Both the position numbers and the translations under genes were made by a program. From Nocardia aurantiaca (GTDB lineage: Bacteria > Actinomycetota > Actinomycetes > Mycobacteriales > Mycobacteriaceae), in assembly GCF_009708175.1 (NCBI RefSeq), contig NZ_WMBB01000022.1:1-64000 (forward strand): DNA of 64,000 nucleotides, written 5' to 3'. Position 1 is the first letter of the stretch. The number at the start of each line of letters is the position of its first letter. Positions 16,446-25,549 of the stretch are shown here, in pieces. The notes beneath the pieces were generated by a model. That model saw nothing but the letters and a program-made list of their open reading frames with translations. It was not told the origin of the DNA and did no database searches.

Positions 16446-18215
16446 TCAGTTGGCGGGGACCCGACCAGCGGCTACCTCGGCCGGGTACTCGGGGTAGGCG
16501 GGAACGTAGCCCACGGTGCGGCCCGCGAGGACGTAGAGCGCGCTCTCGCCGTCGGGGCTGTAGCCCTGCTTGCGCAGTTCCACCTTCCGGTTCTTGAACG
16601 TGGAGGTCTGCTCCAGCTCGGGCACCACGCGGATGAACAGCGGCACCGCGTAGGTCGGCAGGTGGTCGAAGAGCGTCTTGGCGGCGACCTTGCCGTCGAA
16701 GTGCGCGCCCTCGTGCAGCGTCACCGCGGCCATACCCGCCTTGCCGTCCGTGCCCGGGATGTCGACGCCGAAAACGACTGCCTGCGTGACCGAGTCGATG
16801 CCGTCGAAGGCGCCCTCGACCTCGGTGGTGGCGACGTTCTCGCCCTTCCAGCGGAAGGTGTCGCCGAGGCGGTCCACGAACGCGATGTGGCCCCAGCGCT
16901 GATCGCGCACCAGGTCGCCGGTGTCGAACCAGCAGTCGCCCGCCTTGAAACCGTCACGCACGAGCTTGGATTCGGTGGCGGAGGCGTCGGTGTAGCCGTC
17001 GAAGGGCGAGCGCGAGGTGACCTTGGCCAGCAGCAGGCCCACCCCGCCCGGCGGGACCCGGCGCAGGCGGCCGTCCGGGTGGCGCAGTGCCTTGCCGGTG
17101 GCGTCGTCGTATTCGACGATGGCGAAGGGCAGCGGGGTGAAGCCGGCGGTCCGGGGAAGGGAGAAGGCGTTGATGAAGGCGACGTTTCCCTCACTGGCGC
17201 CGTAGAACTCGACGATCCGCTCGAGCCCGAAGCGTTGCTGGAACTCGTCCCAGAGCTCGGGACGCAGGCCGTTGCCGACACACAGCCGAAGGGTGTGGGC
17301 GCGGTCGGCGGGCGTGGGCGGCTGGTTGAGCAGGTAGCGGCACAGCTCGCCGATGTAGATGAAGGCGGTGGCCCGGTTGGCGATGACCTCGTCCCAGAAG
17401 CGGGTGGCCGAGAACTTGCGGCCCAGCGCGAAGGTCGCGCCGCCCGCGATGACCGAGGACAGCGCCACGGTGAGCGCGTTGTTGTGGTAGAGCGGCAGGC
17501 AGCAGTACAGGGTGTCCCGGCCGTCGAGCCGGACGCCGAGCCCGCCGATGCCGGCCATGGACTTGGTCCAGCGCAGGTGGGTCATGACGCTGGCCTTGGG
17601 CAGGCCGGTGGTGCCGGAGGTGAAGATCAGGTAGGCACGTTCCTTGGCCGTGATCTGTTCGGTCACAGCGGGATTCGACGCGTCTGCGGTGCGGGCCTCG
17701 GCGGCCAACCGCTCGGACCAGAGCAGAGCGGGCCGGGCCGCGGTGAGGGTGTCGAGGGCGTCGGTGCACTCCTCGCCGATCACGTCCAGCACCGAGTTCA
17801 ACAGTCCGAAGCTGTGCTGCAGCACCACGTCCCGCTGATTGTGATTGAGCAGGCCCGCGGTGGCGCCGAGCTTCACGGCGGCGAGCACGGTGAACAGCGT
17901 CTCAGGGCGGTTCACCATCAGGATGCCGACCACATCGCCACGCGTGACGCCATGCGCGGCAAGCACATTCGCGTACCGATTGACCTCGGCATTGGCCTCG
18001 CCCCAGCTGTACTCGCGCCCTTCGAATCTCAGGAAGGGCCGGTCCGGATGCCGGGCCGCGCCACGCTGGAAGAACAGTCCGATGGACGCCTTGTCACCGG
18101 AGTTCACCAGCATGTGCACGACATTGCGGAGCATGCCGGGGGCCTGGATCGCCATGCCGGGCAGACTGCGGGCCAGGTCCATCAGGCTCACCGTCGAACG
18201 GGGGTACGTGTTCAC
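16446..18215 (-). CDS. fadD6: Long-chain acyl-CoA synthetase FadD6
   Basis: A 589-residue adenylate-forming enzyme activating fatty acids to acyl-CoA, of the fatty-acid-transport (FATP-like) type. Motifs are the AMP-binding loop TSGTTGLPKAS (about 197-207), YGASEGN, and WFDTGDLVRDQRWGHIAFVDRLGDTFRWKGENV in the hinge region. The C-terminal domain lacks a standard catalytic lysine motif and instead has KNRKVELRKQGYSP, as in FATP proteins. GTG start at 18215 with GAGGAG upstream. It is the homologue of Rv1206 by position and sequence. Confidence 0.93.
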   Translation of the reverse strand: MNTYPRSTVSLMDLARSLPGMAIQAPGMLRNVVHMLVNSGDKASIGLFFQRGAARHPDRPFLRFEGREYSWGEANAEVNRYANVLAAHGVTRGDVVGILMVNRPETLFTVLAAVKLGATAGLLNHNQRDVVLQHSFGLLNSVLDVIGEECTDALDTLTAARPALLWSERLAAEARTADASNPAVTEQITAKERAYLIFTSGTTGLPKASVMTHLRWTKSMAGIGGLGVRLDGRDTLYCCLPLYHNNALTVALSSVIAGGATFALGRKFSATRFWDEVIANRATAFIYIGELCRYLLNQPPTPADRAHTLRLCVGNGLRPELWDEFQQRFGLERIVEFYGASEGNVAFINAFSLPRTAGFTPLPFAIVEYDDATGKALRHPDGRLRRVPPGGVGLLLAKVTSRSPFDGYTDASATESKLVRDGFKAGDCWFDTGDLVRDQRWGHIAFVDRLGDTFRWKGENVATTEVEGAFDGIDSVTQAVVFGVDIPGTDGKAGMAAVTLHEGAHFDGKVAAKTLFDHLPTYAVPLFIRVVPELEQTSTFKNRKVELRKQGYSPDGESALYVLAGRTVGYVPAYPEYPAEVAAGRVPAN

Positions 18216-18329
18216 TTCGCTGTGCTCCTCACCGGGTCGCGCTCACTCCCCCGATGCCCACCCTTGCCGATTCACCCGATCTTGTCGAGTGAAACTAGTT
18301 GGTTTCGCTAGGGGTTCGCTGGTTACCGC

Positions 18330-18881
18330 TCAGCGACTTGGTCGCAGGGCGGCGAAGGCGGTATCGAAGTCCTTGGTCACCAGCACCCGGTCCACGGCTT
18401 CCCGGCCCGCGAACCCGCGCAGCCGCAGCTCCTCGATCCACTCGAACAGCCCCCGGTAGTGGTCCTGCGGATCGAGTACCACCACCGGTTTGGCGTGCAC
18501 CCCCAGGTACGCCCCGGTCCAGGTCTCGAAGAATTCCTCGAGCGTGCCGATGCCGCCGGGCAGGGTCAGGAAGGCGTCGGCGCGGTCGTCCATCACCTGT
18601 TTGCGCTCACGCATGGTGTCGGTGACGATCAGCTCGTCGGCGTCGGTGTCGGCGACCTCGCGGTGCACCAGCTTCTTGGGGATCACCCCGATCGTCTTGG
18701 CCCCCGCGGCCCGCGCCGCCTGCGCCACCGCGCCCATCATCGACACATTGCCGCCGCCGGACACCAATTGCCAACCGCGACGCCCGATTTCGTCGCCCAC
18801 CCGGGTGGCCAGATCCAGCGCCACCGAATCATCCACGCTCGCCGAGCAATACACGCACACCGCGTAGCTCTCGCTTACCAC
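18330..18881 (-). CDS. LOG-family cytokinin riboside 5'-monophosphate phosphoribohydrolase
   Basis: A 183-residue lysine-decarboxylase-like (LOG) protein. Motifs are SGGGNVSMMG (41-50), the catalytic Arg in MRERKQ (about 91-94) and the signature PGGIGTLEE (108-116). Homologues release free cytokinin bases from nucleotides; the M. tuberculosis homologue Rv1205 makes cytokinins and accumulates when proteasomal control fails. GTG start at 18881 overlaps the preceding LOG-like gene by 7 bp, so the two are co-translated. fadD6 follows 114 bp downstream on the same strand. Confidence 0.93.
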   Translation of the reverse strand: MVSESYAVCVYCSASVDDSVALDLATRVGDEIGRRGWQLVSGGGNVSMMGAVAQAARAAGAKTIGVIPKKLVHREVADTDADELIVTDTMRERKQVMDDRADAFLTLPGGIGTLEEFFETWTGAYLGVHAKPVVVLDPQDHYRGLFEWIEELRLRGFAGREAVDRVLVTKDFDTAFAALRPSR

Positions 18882-19681
18882 TGTTCCTCCAGCGCACCGG
18901 TCTCACTCAGCTCGTGGCGGGCCTGCGCGGCCTCCACGATGATCCGCACGACCTCGTCGACGCTGTCGGTGAGGTGCAGCAGTCCCATGTCGCCGGGCGC
19001 GATCTTGGCCGAGCCGAGCAGCGAGTCACGTATCCAATCCATCAGACCCGTCCAGTATTCGGTGCCGAACAGGATGATCGGGAAGCGGGTGATCTTGCGG
19101 GTCTGCACCAGGGTCAACGCCTCGAACAGCTCGTCGAGGGTGCCGAATCCGCCCGGCAGGCAGACGAAAGCCTGGGAGTACTTCACGAACATGGTCTTGC
19201 GCGCGAAGAAATATCGGAAGTTGATGCCGAGGTCGACCCACTCGTTGAGGTGCTGTTCGAACGGCAGCTCGATGCCCAGTCCGATGGAATAGCCGCCTGC
19301 CTCCGATGCGCCCCGGTTCGCCGCCTCCATGACGCCCGGACCGCCACCGGTGATGACCGCGAAACCGGCTCGGGCCAAGGCGCTTCCGATGGCCAAGCCG
19401 GCCTGGAACTCGGCCGAGTCGGAGTGGGTGCGGGAGGACCCGAAGACCGCCACCGCGCTCGGCACCTCCGCCAAAGCACCGAAGCCCTCGATGAATTCGG
19501 CCTGGATGCGTAGTACGCGCCAGGGGTCGGTGTGCACCCAGTCCACCGGTCCGCGCTCGTCGAGCAGGTGCTGATCGGTGGTGCCTATCCCCTTCTTGCG
19601 ATCCCGCCGCAGCATGATCGGCCCGCGGAAGCGAGGGGTCTTGGGCGAACGCGCACCTTCGAATTCGGCGTCAGCAGACAT
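18875..19681 (-). CDS. Second LOG-like (TIGR00730) Rossmann-fold protein
   Basis: A 268-residue relative of the downstream LOG protein with an N-terminal extension of about 70 residues. The core has VAVFGSSRTH, TGGGPGVMEA (111-120), the FFARKTMFVK segment carrying the Arg/Lys pair (159-167) and LPGGFGTLDEL (175-185). The phosphoribohydrolase active-site residues therefore look complete. I start at the ATG at 19681, giving MSADAEFEGARSPKTPRFRG, which agrees with the N-terminus typical of this subfamily; no good ribosome site is visible. The frame is open upstream through the family A repeats, which I exclude. Confidence 0.88.
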   Translation of the reverse strand: MSADAEFEGARSPKTPRFRGPIMLRRDRKKGIGTTDQHLLDERGPVDWVHTDPWRVLRIQAEFIEGFGALAEVPSAVAVFGSSRTHSDSAEFQAGLAIGSALARAGFAVITGGGPGVMEAANRGASEAGGYSIGLGIELPFEQHLNEWVDLGINFRYFFARKTMFVKYSQAFVCLPGGFGTLDELFEALTLVQTRKITRFPIILFGTEYWTGLMDWIRDSLLGSAKIAPGDMGLLHLTDSVDEVVRIIVEAAQARHELSETGALEEQW

Positions 19682-19695
19682 GTAGGAAGTATCTA

Positions 19696-20080
19696 TCTTG
19701 CCCTCCGCTTCGCTCCGGGCGGGTTCGCGGCGCTGGAGGTCTCGATTCTTCCCTCCTCCGCTCCTCCGAGGCGCAGGTCTATGGAGCCGTTCGCTCCCCC
19801 GCTCCAAGCGCGGGGAGGCGAAGCGCAGTCCAGAATCGAGACGCGCCGCGAACCTTTTGGTGTAGGTACCCCAGGTTTGGTCAGCCTTTGACGCCGGGGC
19901 GGGGGTTGTGACGCTGGAAGTCTCGATTCTTTTCCCTCCACTCCCCAAAGCACAGGTTTGTGGAGCCGTTCGCTCCCCTGCTCCAAAGCGGAGGTCTATC
20001 GAGCCGCAGTCCAGAATCGAGACAGGCCGCGAAACTTTGGTGTGGCTACCCGCAGGTTTTGTCGGCCTTTGGCAGCGGTG
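19696..20080. repeat. Family A repeat, two tandem copies between LOG2 and dapE
   Basis: Copy 1 has arms GGTTCGCGGCGCTGGAGG+TCTCGATTCT (from 19722) and AGAATCGAGACGCGCCGCGAACC (to 19854). Copy 2 repeats the same order: GACGCTGGAAGTCTCGATTCT (from about 19911), GGAGCCGTTCGCTCCC, then AGAATCGAGACAGGCCGCGAAA (to about 20033). Both are followed by TTTGGTGTGGCTACCC / TTTTGGTGTAGGTACCCC. The array fills the 399-bp gap between two minus-strand genes; I see no gene in it. Confidence 0.85.
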
Positions 20081-21184
20081 TCAGGGTTTGGCACCGGTGA
20101 GATAGCTGCGCAGCATCGACGTCACCTGGGTGATCTGGTCGACGGGCAGATGCTCGTCGACCTTGTGTGCCAGGTTGGGGTCGCCCGGACCGAAGTTGAC
20201 GGCCGGGATGCCGCGGGCGGCGAACCGCGAGACATCGGTCCAGCCGTACTTGGCGCGGACGCCGCCGCTGCCGTACGTGTGCACGATTTCGATGAGGTCC
20301 TTGGCGGCCGGGTTGGACAGTCCGGGCAGGGCGCCGGGCGCGCCGTCGGTGCGCTCGAAATCCAGGTCCAGACCGGCGAAGACCTCGCGCACATGTTCGG
20401 TGGCCTGGTCCAGGGTGCGGTCGGGGGCGAAGCGGAAGTTCACATCCACGGTGGCCACGTCCGGCACCACGTTGCCGGCGACGCCGCCCTCCACGCGGAC
20501 CGCCGACAAACCCTCGAGGTAGGTGCAGCCGTCGATCTCGACGGCGCGCGCCTCGTAGCGGGCCAGCCGTTCGAGGATCGGGGCGAGGCGGTGAATGGCG
20601 TTGTCCCCCAGCCAGGCTCGCGCGGTGTGCGCGCGCACGCCGGAGGTGGTCAGGCGCACCCGCAGGGTGCCCTGGCAGCCGGCCTCGATCCAGCCGCCGG
20701 AGGGCTCGCCGAGGATCGCGAGGTCGCCGTCGAGCCAGCCGGGCAGTTCGCGTTCGATGCGGCCGAGGCCGTTGAACTCGGCGGCGATCTCCTCGCAGTC
20801 GTACAAGATGAGGGTCAGGTCGTGCACCGGCTCGGCCACGGTGGCGGCCAAGTGCAGGAAGACCGCATCACCGGACTTCATGTCGACGGTGCCGCATCCC
20901 CACAGCTGCCGTTCGCCGTCCGCGGTGGTCTCGAAGTGGCCGGGGACATTGTCGGCGATGGGCACGGTGTCCAGGTGCCCGGCGAGAATGACCCGGGTGG
21001 GCAGGCCCCGATCGGTGCGCGCCAGCACGGTGTTGCCGTGCCGCACGATCTCGAATCCGGTGGTCTGTTCCTGCAGCGCCTTTTCGACGATGTCGGCGAT
21101 GACCTTCTCGTTCTGAGACACGCTGGGAATGTCCACGAGCGCGGCGGTGAGTGAAATGGGATCGGCACTCAGATCGATGGTCAC
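20081..21184 (-). CDS. dapE: Succinyl-diaminopimelate desuccinylase
   Basis: A 367-residue M20 metallopeptidase-fold enzyme that removes succinate from N-succinyl-LL-diaminopimelate in lysine and peptidoglycan synthesis. The metal site begins with His70-x-Asp72 (AGHLDTVP), continues with GTVDMKSGDAVFL, and has the catalytic Glu pair in DCEEIAAEFNG. The conserved dimer-domain His region is in GVRAHTARAW. I prefer the GTG at 21184; the frame runs further up, past the AGGAG-like region. It is divergent from dapD with about 110 bp between starts. Confidence 0.94.
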   Translation of the reverse strand: MTIDLSADPISLTAALVDIPSVSQNEKVIADIVEKALQEQTTGFEIVRHGNTVLARTDRGLPTRVILAGHLDTVPIADNVPGHFETTADGERQLWGCGTVDMKSGDAVFLHLAATVAEPVHDLTLILYDCEEIAAEFNGLGRIERELPGWLDGDLAILGEPSGGWIEAGCQGTLRVRLTTSGVRAHTARAWLGDNAIHRLAPILERLARYEARAVEIDGCTYLEGLSAVRVEGGVAGNVVPDVATVDVNFRFAPDRTLDQATEHVREVFAGLDLDFERTDGAPGALPGLSNPAAKDLIEIVHTYGSGGVRAKYGWTDVSRFAARGIPAVNFGPGDPNLAHKVDEHLPVDQITQVTSMLRSYLTGAKP

Positions 21185-21293
21185 TCGATCCACCCTAAAG
21201 GAGGAATATGATCCTTTCTTCACACGGTGTCTGCGCTGGCACAAATCGGCACCGCATGCCGTAGGAATTCACGGCCCGGTAACGTAACGGGAC

Positions 21294-22256
21294 GTGAGTA
21301 CTCAGGGAGCATCAGCAGTCGGCCTCGCCACCATCACCGTCAATGGCACGGTCCTGGACACCTGGTACCCGTATCCCAGCCTCGGGGACTTCTCCGCCGA
21401 CGAGGTGGGCACGGTGCGGCTGGACGCCTCCGACCCCGAATACGCGAAGTTCGCCGCCTCGGCCGGCTCGGACGAGGACCGCCGCGTCGAAATCGTAGTG
21501 GTGCGCACCGTCATCGCCGATCTCGCCGCGGCGCCGATCGACACCCATGACGCCTACCTGCGCCTGCACCTGTTGTCGCACCGGCTGATTCGTCCGCACG
21601 GCGCGAACCTGGACGGCATCTTCGGCCTGCTGGCCAATGTGGTGTGGACCAACCACGGCCCCTGCTCGGCCGAGGAGTTCGAGCTGACCCGCCTGAAGCT
21701 GCGCGCCCGCGGCCCGGTCACCGTGTACGGCGTGGACAAATTCCCCCGACTGGTGGACTACGTGCTGCCCTCGGGCGTGCGCATCGCCGACGCCGACCGC
21801 GTGCGCCTGGGCGCGCACCTGGCCCCGGGCACCACGGTCATGCATGAGGGCTTCGTCAACTTCAATGCGGGCACGCTCGGCAATTCCATGGTGGAGGGCC
21901 GGATCTCGGCCGGTGTCGTGGTCGGTGACGGCTCCGATGTCGGTGGCGGAGCGTCCATCATGGGCACGCTGTCCGGCGGCGGCAAGCAGGTCATCTCGCT
22001 GGGTGAGCGCTGCCTGCTGGGCGCCAACTCCGGCCTGGGCATCTCCCTCGGCGACGACTGCGTGGTGGAGGCGGGCCTCTACGTCACCGCCGGCACCAAG
22101 GTCGCGCTGCCGGACGGCCAGGTCGCGAAGGCCGGCGAGCTGTCGGGCAAGTCGAACCTGCTGTTCATCCGCAACTCGGTGACCGGCGCGGTGGAGGTCC
22201 GGCCCCGCAAGGGCACCGGCATCGAACTGAACGCGGCGCTGCACGCGAACGACTAG
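21294..22256 (+). CDS. dapD: 2,3,4,5-Tetrahydropyridine-2,6-dicarboxylate N-succinyltransferase
   Basis: A 320-residue trimeric acyltransferase using succinyl-CoA in the succinylase branch of DAP synthesis. The C-terminal half shows left-handed parallel beta-helix hexapeptides (APGTTVMHEGFVNFNAGTLG, VVVGDGSDVGGGASIMG, GERCLLGANSGLGISLG). The N-terminal domain is the actinobacterial type (GLATITVNGTVLDTWYPYPSL). GTG start at 21294. With divergent dapE and dapC at 32-33 kb, most of the succinylase branch is in this window. Confidence 0.95.
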   Translation: MSTQGASAVGLATITVNGTVLDTWYPYPSLGDFSADEVGTVRLDASDPEYAKFAASAGSDEDRRVEIVVVRTVIADLAAAPIDTHDAYLRLHLLSHRLIRPHGANLDGIFGLLANVVWTNHGPCSAEEFELTRLKLRARGPVTVYGVDKFPRLVDYVLPSGVRIADADRVRLGAHLAPGTTVMHEGFVNFNAGTLGNSMVEGRISAGVVVGDGSDVGGGASIMGTLSGGGKQVISLGERCLLGANSGLGISLGDDCVVEAGLYVTAGTKVALPDGQVAKAGELSGKSNLLFIRNSVTGAVEVRPRKGTGIELNAALHAND

Positions 22257-22267
22257 GCGAGAGCACG

Positions 22268-22305
22268 CGAAAACCCCTGCCGGCCTTCGCCGCCAGGGGT
22301 TTTCG
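22268..22305 (+). terminator. Rho-independent terminator after dapD
   Basis: CGAAAACCCCTG (22268-22279) pairs perfectly with CAGGGGTTTTCG (22294-22305), a 12-bp stem beginning 12 bp after the stop codon. The T-rich 3' arm supplies the U run. It also lies 12 bp beyond the converging gene at 22317 and may serve both directions. Confidence 0.85.
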
Positions 22306-22316
22306 TCATGTCGCGC

Positions 22317-22631
22317 TCAGTGGTAGAGCCCGCACCAGGGTGCCGCGGAGCCGTCCATGACGGGGAACGGCATGGTGCCCGAGTTGCACTGGCCCGACCC
22401 GGTCTGGAACGCCTTGATCAGGTTCGATGAGCCGGTGGGCGACGGATCGAAGGATCCGGTGCCGGTGGGCCCGGTGTTCACCGAGCCGGTGCCGGTGGTT
22501 CCGGCGACCGGCTCGACGGGCTGCTGCATGGGGGTGAGGGGCAGCGCGTCGGCGGTCGCCGCGGCGGCGGGGGCGAGCAGGCCGGCGAAGACGGTGGCGG
22601 CCGCCACGGTGGTTCGCAGAGGGGTGAGCAT
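22317..22631 (-). CDS. Small secreted protein with Gly-Thr-Gly repeats
   Basis: A 104-residue protein with a Sec signal peptide (TTVAAATVFAGLLAPAAAATA, about residues 7-27). A low-complexity Pro/Gly/Thr/Ser segment with TGTGSVNTGPTGTGS and related repeats follows, then a short C-terminal region with two Cys residues (GQCNSG and PWCGLYH) that could form a disulfide. AGGAG precedes the ATG at 22631. I do not recognise the family; a small exported protein is well supported. Confidence 0.75.
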   Translation of the reverse strand: MLTPLRTTVAAATVFAGLLAPAAAATADALPLTPMQQPVEPVAGTTGTGSVNTGPTGTGSFDPSPTGSSNLIKAFQTGSGQCNSGTMPFPVMDGSAAPWCGLYH

Positions 22632-22735
22632 CGGGCGAATCTCCTAGGGAACGTTACTCTTTCGCTTCCAGCAAACTAGCCGTTCACTCGGATTCGCCAC
22701 GAGACCCCGAAATCTCCGGCACCGGAACTCAGGTG

Positions 22736-23104
22736 TCAGATACCGAAGGCGATGACCCGCTCCGGGGTGATGCGGATGAGTTCCGGGGACAGGCCCGGGT
22801 ACCACGGCTCGACATCGCGCAATGCCTGGGCGGTGCCGCGGATTTCGAGGCAGCGCACCGTCCACGGGTCGAGGGACGCGATGTCGTCGACGACGAAGGC
22901 GACGCGGTCCTCCTTGGCGAGGTTGCGGAACTTCTGACTCGCGCCCAGATCGCGACCGCCGATGTCGATGGTGCCCAGCGCCACGTTGTAGCGGAAGCCC
23001 ACCGGGTTGTTCTGCGGTGAGCCGTCGGGGCGGATCGTGGCCAGCCGCCCCAGTCGCTGGCTGTTCAAGTAGTCGATCTGGGCGGGTGACAGGGATGCGG
23101 TCAT
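22736..23104 (-). CDS. PPOX-class F420-dependent oxidoreductase
   Basis: A 122-residue split-barrel flavin/deazaflavin-binding protein of the pyridoxamine-5'-phosphate-oxidase-like superfamily. The core LGRLATIRPDGSPQNNPVGFRYN and the later GRDLGASQKFRNLAKEDRVAFVVDD are characteristic of the actinobacterial F420-binding branch. I start at the ATG at 23104 (MTASLSPAQIDYL). The frame is open upstream but antisense to the fadD36 3' end. The F420 synthesis gene fbiC lies 11 kb away in the same window, so the cofactor is available. Substrate unknown. Confidence 0.85.
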   Translation of the reverse strand: MTASLSPAQIDYLNSQRLGRLATIRPDGSPQNNPVGFRYNVALGTIDIGGRDLGASQKFRNLAKEDRVAFVVDDIASLDPWTVRCLEIRGTAQALRDVEPWYPGLSPELIRITPERVIAFGI

Positions 23105-23138
23105 ACCGATCACGCTAGGACCTCGAGTGCGCTCGAGG

Positions 23139-24557
23139 TCAAGACAGCAGCTTCTTCTGCACCTTGCCCATGGCATTGCGCGGCAGCCGGTCCACCACCC
23201 GCACCTCGCGCGGACGCTTGTGCACCGAGAGTTCGCCCGCCACATGGGCGATGAGCTCCTCGGCGATGGACTCTCCCGCCCCGTCTCGCAGCACGACGTA
23301 GGCGACGATGCGCTGCCCCAGATCGTCGTCCGGGACGCCGATGACCGCGGTCTCGGCCACCGCCGGATGCCCCAGCAGGGCGGTCTCGATCTCGCCCGCG
23401 CCGATGCGATAGCCGCCGGACTTGATGAGGTCCACCGATTCCCGGCCCACGATGCGGTGGAAGCCCTCGGCGTCGATGACGGCCACGTCGCCGGTCTTGA
23501 ACCAGCCGTCGGCGGTGAAGTTCTCGGCGGTGACCTCTGGCTTGTTCAGGTAGCCGTCGAACAGCATGGGACCGCGCACCTGGAGCCCGCCGACGCTCTC
23601 CCCGTCGTGCGGCACCGGCGCGCCCGTTTCGTCACGCAGGCGAGTCTCGACCCCCGCGACGGGGGTTCCGACCCAGCCCGGGCGGCGTTCTCCGTCCGGC
23701 CGGGTGGAGAGGGTGATCATGGTTTCGCTCATGCCGTAGCGCTCGATAGGCGCGTGCCCGGTGAGCTCGGCCAGCCGCTCGAACACCGGCACCGGTAGCG
23801 GCGCGCTGCCGGAGATCAGGATCCGCGCCTTCGCCAATTCCCGTGCGGCCTCTGGTTCTTCGGTAACTCGCGACCACACGGTGGGCACACCGAAGTACAT
23901 GGTGCCGTGTGCGTCGGCGTACGCCCGCGGAGTCGGCTTGCCGGTGTGGACGAGCGGGCTGCCGACCCGCAGCGGGCCCAGCACGCCGAGGATCAGGCCG
24001 TGCACGTGGAACAGCGGAAGACCGTGCACCAGAATGTCTTTCGAAGTCCAGCCCCACGCCTGGATCAACGCGTCGAGCCCCGCGGCGATGGCGTCGCGAC
24101 TGAGCATCACACCCTTGGGCGCGCCGGTGGTGCCCGAGGTGTAGAGGATGAAAGCCGTTGCCTTCCCGGCGGGTTCGGCGTAGCGATGCCAGGATCGCGC
24201 GTGTTTGCGCACCGGGATCACCGGCAGTTCGGAGCCATCCGGAGCCTTCCCCAGCCAGGCCTGCGCTCCCGAATCCCGGAGGATATGAGCCAGTTCCGCG
24301 CTGCCCGCGTCCGGCGGCACCGGCACCACGGTCACCCCGGCGATCAGGCAGCCGACCACGGCGAGCACGGTGGCGACGGTCGGTTCGGCCAGCACGGCCA
24401 CCCGCCGCGCCTGGGCGACGCGTTCGGCGACGGAGGTGGCCGCGCCGAGCAGATCACTGCGCGACAGGGTTTCCCCATCGATGGTGACGGCATCCGGGAC
24501 ATCGGCTCCGGCGGCGATGGCGGCCGGGTTCAGCGAGCTCAGCAACAGCGGCGACAC
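23139..24557 (-). CDS. fadD36: Acyl-CoA synthetase FadD36-like
   Basis: A 472-residue acyl/aryl-CoA ligase of the ANL superfamily. AMP-binding loop ILYTSGTTGAPKGVML, RYGMSETMITLSTRPDGERRPGWVG, WFKTGDVAVIDAEGFHRIVGRESVDLIKSGGYRIGAGEIE, and the C-terminal LPRNAMGKVQKKLL with the catalytic lysine are all intact. Short-to-medium-chain acids such as propionate or malonate are plausible substrates, but the sequence does not decide it. The symbol rests on resemblance and gene order with M. tuberculosis Rv1193. GTG start at 24557; divergent from the first MpaB-like gene. Confidence 0.85.
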   Translation of the reverse strand: MSPLLLSSLNPAAIAAGADVPDAVTIDGETLSRSDLLGAATSVAERVAQARRVAVLAEPTVATVLAVVGCLIAGVTVVPVPPDAGSAELAHILRDSGAQAWLGKAPDGSELPVIPVRKHARSWHRYAEPAGKATAFILYTSGTTGAPKGVMLSRDAIAAGLDALIQAWGWTSKDILVHGLPLFHVHGLILGVLGPLRVGSPLVHTGKPTPRAYADAHGTMYFGVPTVWSRVTEEPEAARELAKARILISGSAPLPVPVFERLAELTGHAPIERYGMSETMITLSTRPDGERRPGWVGTPVAGVETRLRDETGAPVPHDGESVGGLQVRGPMLFDGYLNKPEVTAENFTADGWFKTGDVAVIDAEGFHRIVGRESVDLIKSGGYRIGAGEIETALLGHPAVAETAVIGVPDDDLGQRIVAYVVLRDGAGESIAEELIAHVAGELSVHKRPREVRVVDRLPRNAMGKVQKKLLS

Positions 24558-24681
24558 GGGCCCACGCTACCGGAGGCGGTCGGCAACGAAACGCTTGCGA
24601 AGCTGCCGAGCCGGTTGACAGGCAACCCGAGTGGGTAAGAAAGTTTCTGTATAACCTTCTCACCTGAGGATGTGGTCAACG

Positions 24682-25536
24682 ATGACCAGGCCGCGGCATG
24701 AACCGTTCGAATCCACAGCCCCCGCACCGGAGATCGACGTCCGCCGGTACCTCGACGGCGCGGCCGGCTTCTTCGGCGCGGCGGCGAACGTGATCATGCA
24801 GCTCTCCAACCCGCCGGTCGGCTACGGCGTGGTGGAGAGTCCGGTGGAATCCGGGAACGTCATGGTCCACCCGATCAAACGGCTGCGCACCACCCTCACC
24901 TACCTGGCCGTCGCCCTGCTGGGCACCGAGGCGGACCGCGCGGCCTACCGGCAGGCCGTGGATTCGGTGCACAAGTACGTTCGCTCCCGCGCGGGCAGCA
25001 CGGTGAAGTACAACGCCTTCGACCCGCGGCTCCAGCTCTGGGTGGCGGCCTGCCTGTACTGGGGAGCGCGCGATCTCTACGAACGCATGCACGGCCCCAT
25101 GGACGACGACGCCGCCGATGCCTTCTACCGCTACGCCGCCCGGTTGGGCACCACGCTGCAGGTACGCCCGGACATGTGGCCCGCCGATCGCATCGCCTTC
25201 GACCGCTACTGGGACGAGAACCTGGCGAAGACCCGCATCGACCCCACGATCAAGGCCTACTTCGAGGACCTCATCGACCTGAAGATGCTCCCCAGGCCAT
25301 TCCAGCTCGCATTCGGCGGCCTGCACCGGTTCCTCGTGACCGGGCTGTTGCCGCCACACCTCCGCGACGAGATGGGCATGACCTGGACGCCGCGCCAGGA
25401 CCAGGCGCTGGCCCGGATGCTGCGGCTGGCGGGTGCGGCCGAGTCCGTCGTGCCGGCGGCGCTGCGGTCGTTCCCACTGAACGTCTATTTGACGGATATG
25501 CGCCTGCGCCGCAGGCTCGGGCTGCGGCTGGTGTGA
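24682..25536 (+). CDS. Oxygenase MpaB family protein (DUF2236), copy 1
   Basis: A 284-residue protein of the MpaB/latex-clearing-protein superfamily, whose characterised members are heme oxygenases. Shared blocks are GFFGAAANVIMQLSNPPVGYGV, the KRLRTTLTYLAVALLGTEADR block with conserved Arg-Thr pair, a His-containing VDSVHKYVRSR, and NAFDPRLQLWVAACLYWG. I chose the ATG at 24682 over 24670 because the context GTCAACGATGACC is identical at the start of the paralogue at 26329. The TetR gene between the copies converges on this one with a 13-bp gap. Substrate unknown. Confidence 0.87.
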   Translation: MTRPRHEPFESTAPAPEIDVRRYLDGAAGFFGAAANVIMQLSNPPVGYGVVESPVESGNVMVHPIKRLRTTLTYLAVALLGTEADRAAYRQAVDSVHKYVRSRAGSTVKYNAFDPRLQLWVAACLYWGARDLYERMHGPMDDDAADAFYRYAARLGTTLQVRPDMWPADRIAFDRYWDENLAKTRIDPTIKAYFEDLIDLKMLPRPFQLAFGGLHRFLVTGLLPPHLRDEMGMTWTPRQDQALARMLRLAGAAESVVPAALRSFPLNVYLTDMRLRRRLGLRLV

Positions 25537-25549
25537 AAGCCGTTGCCGG

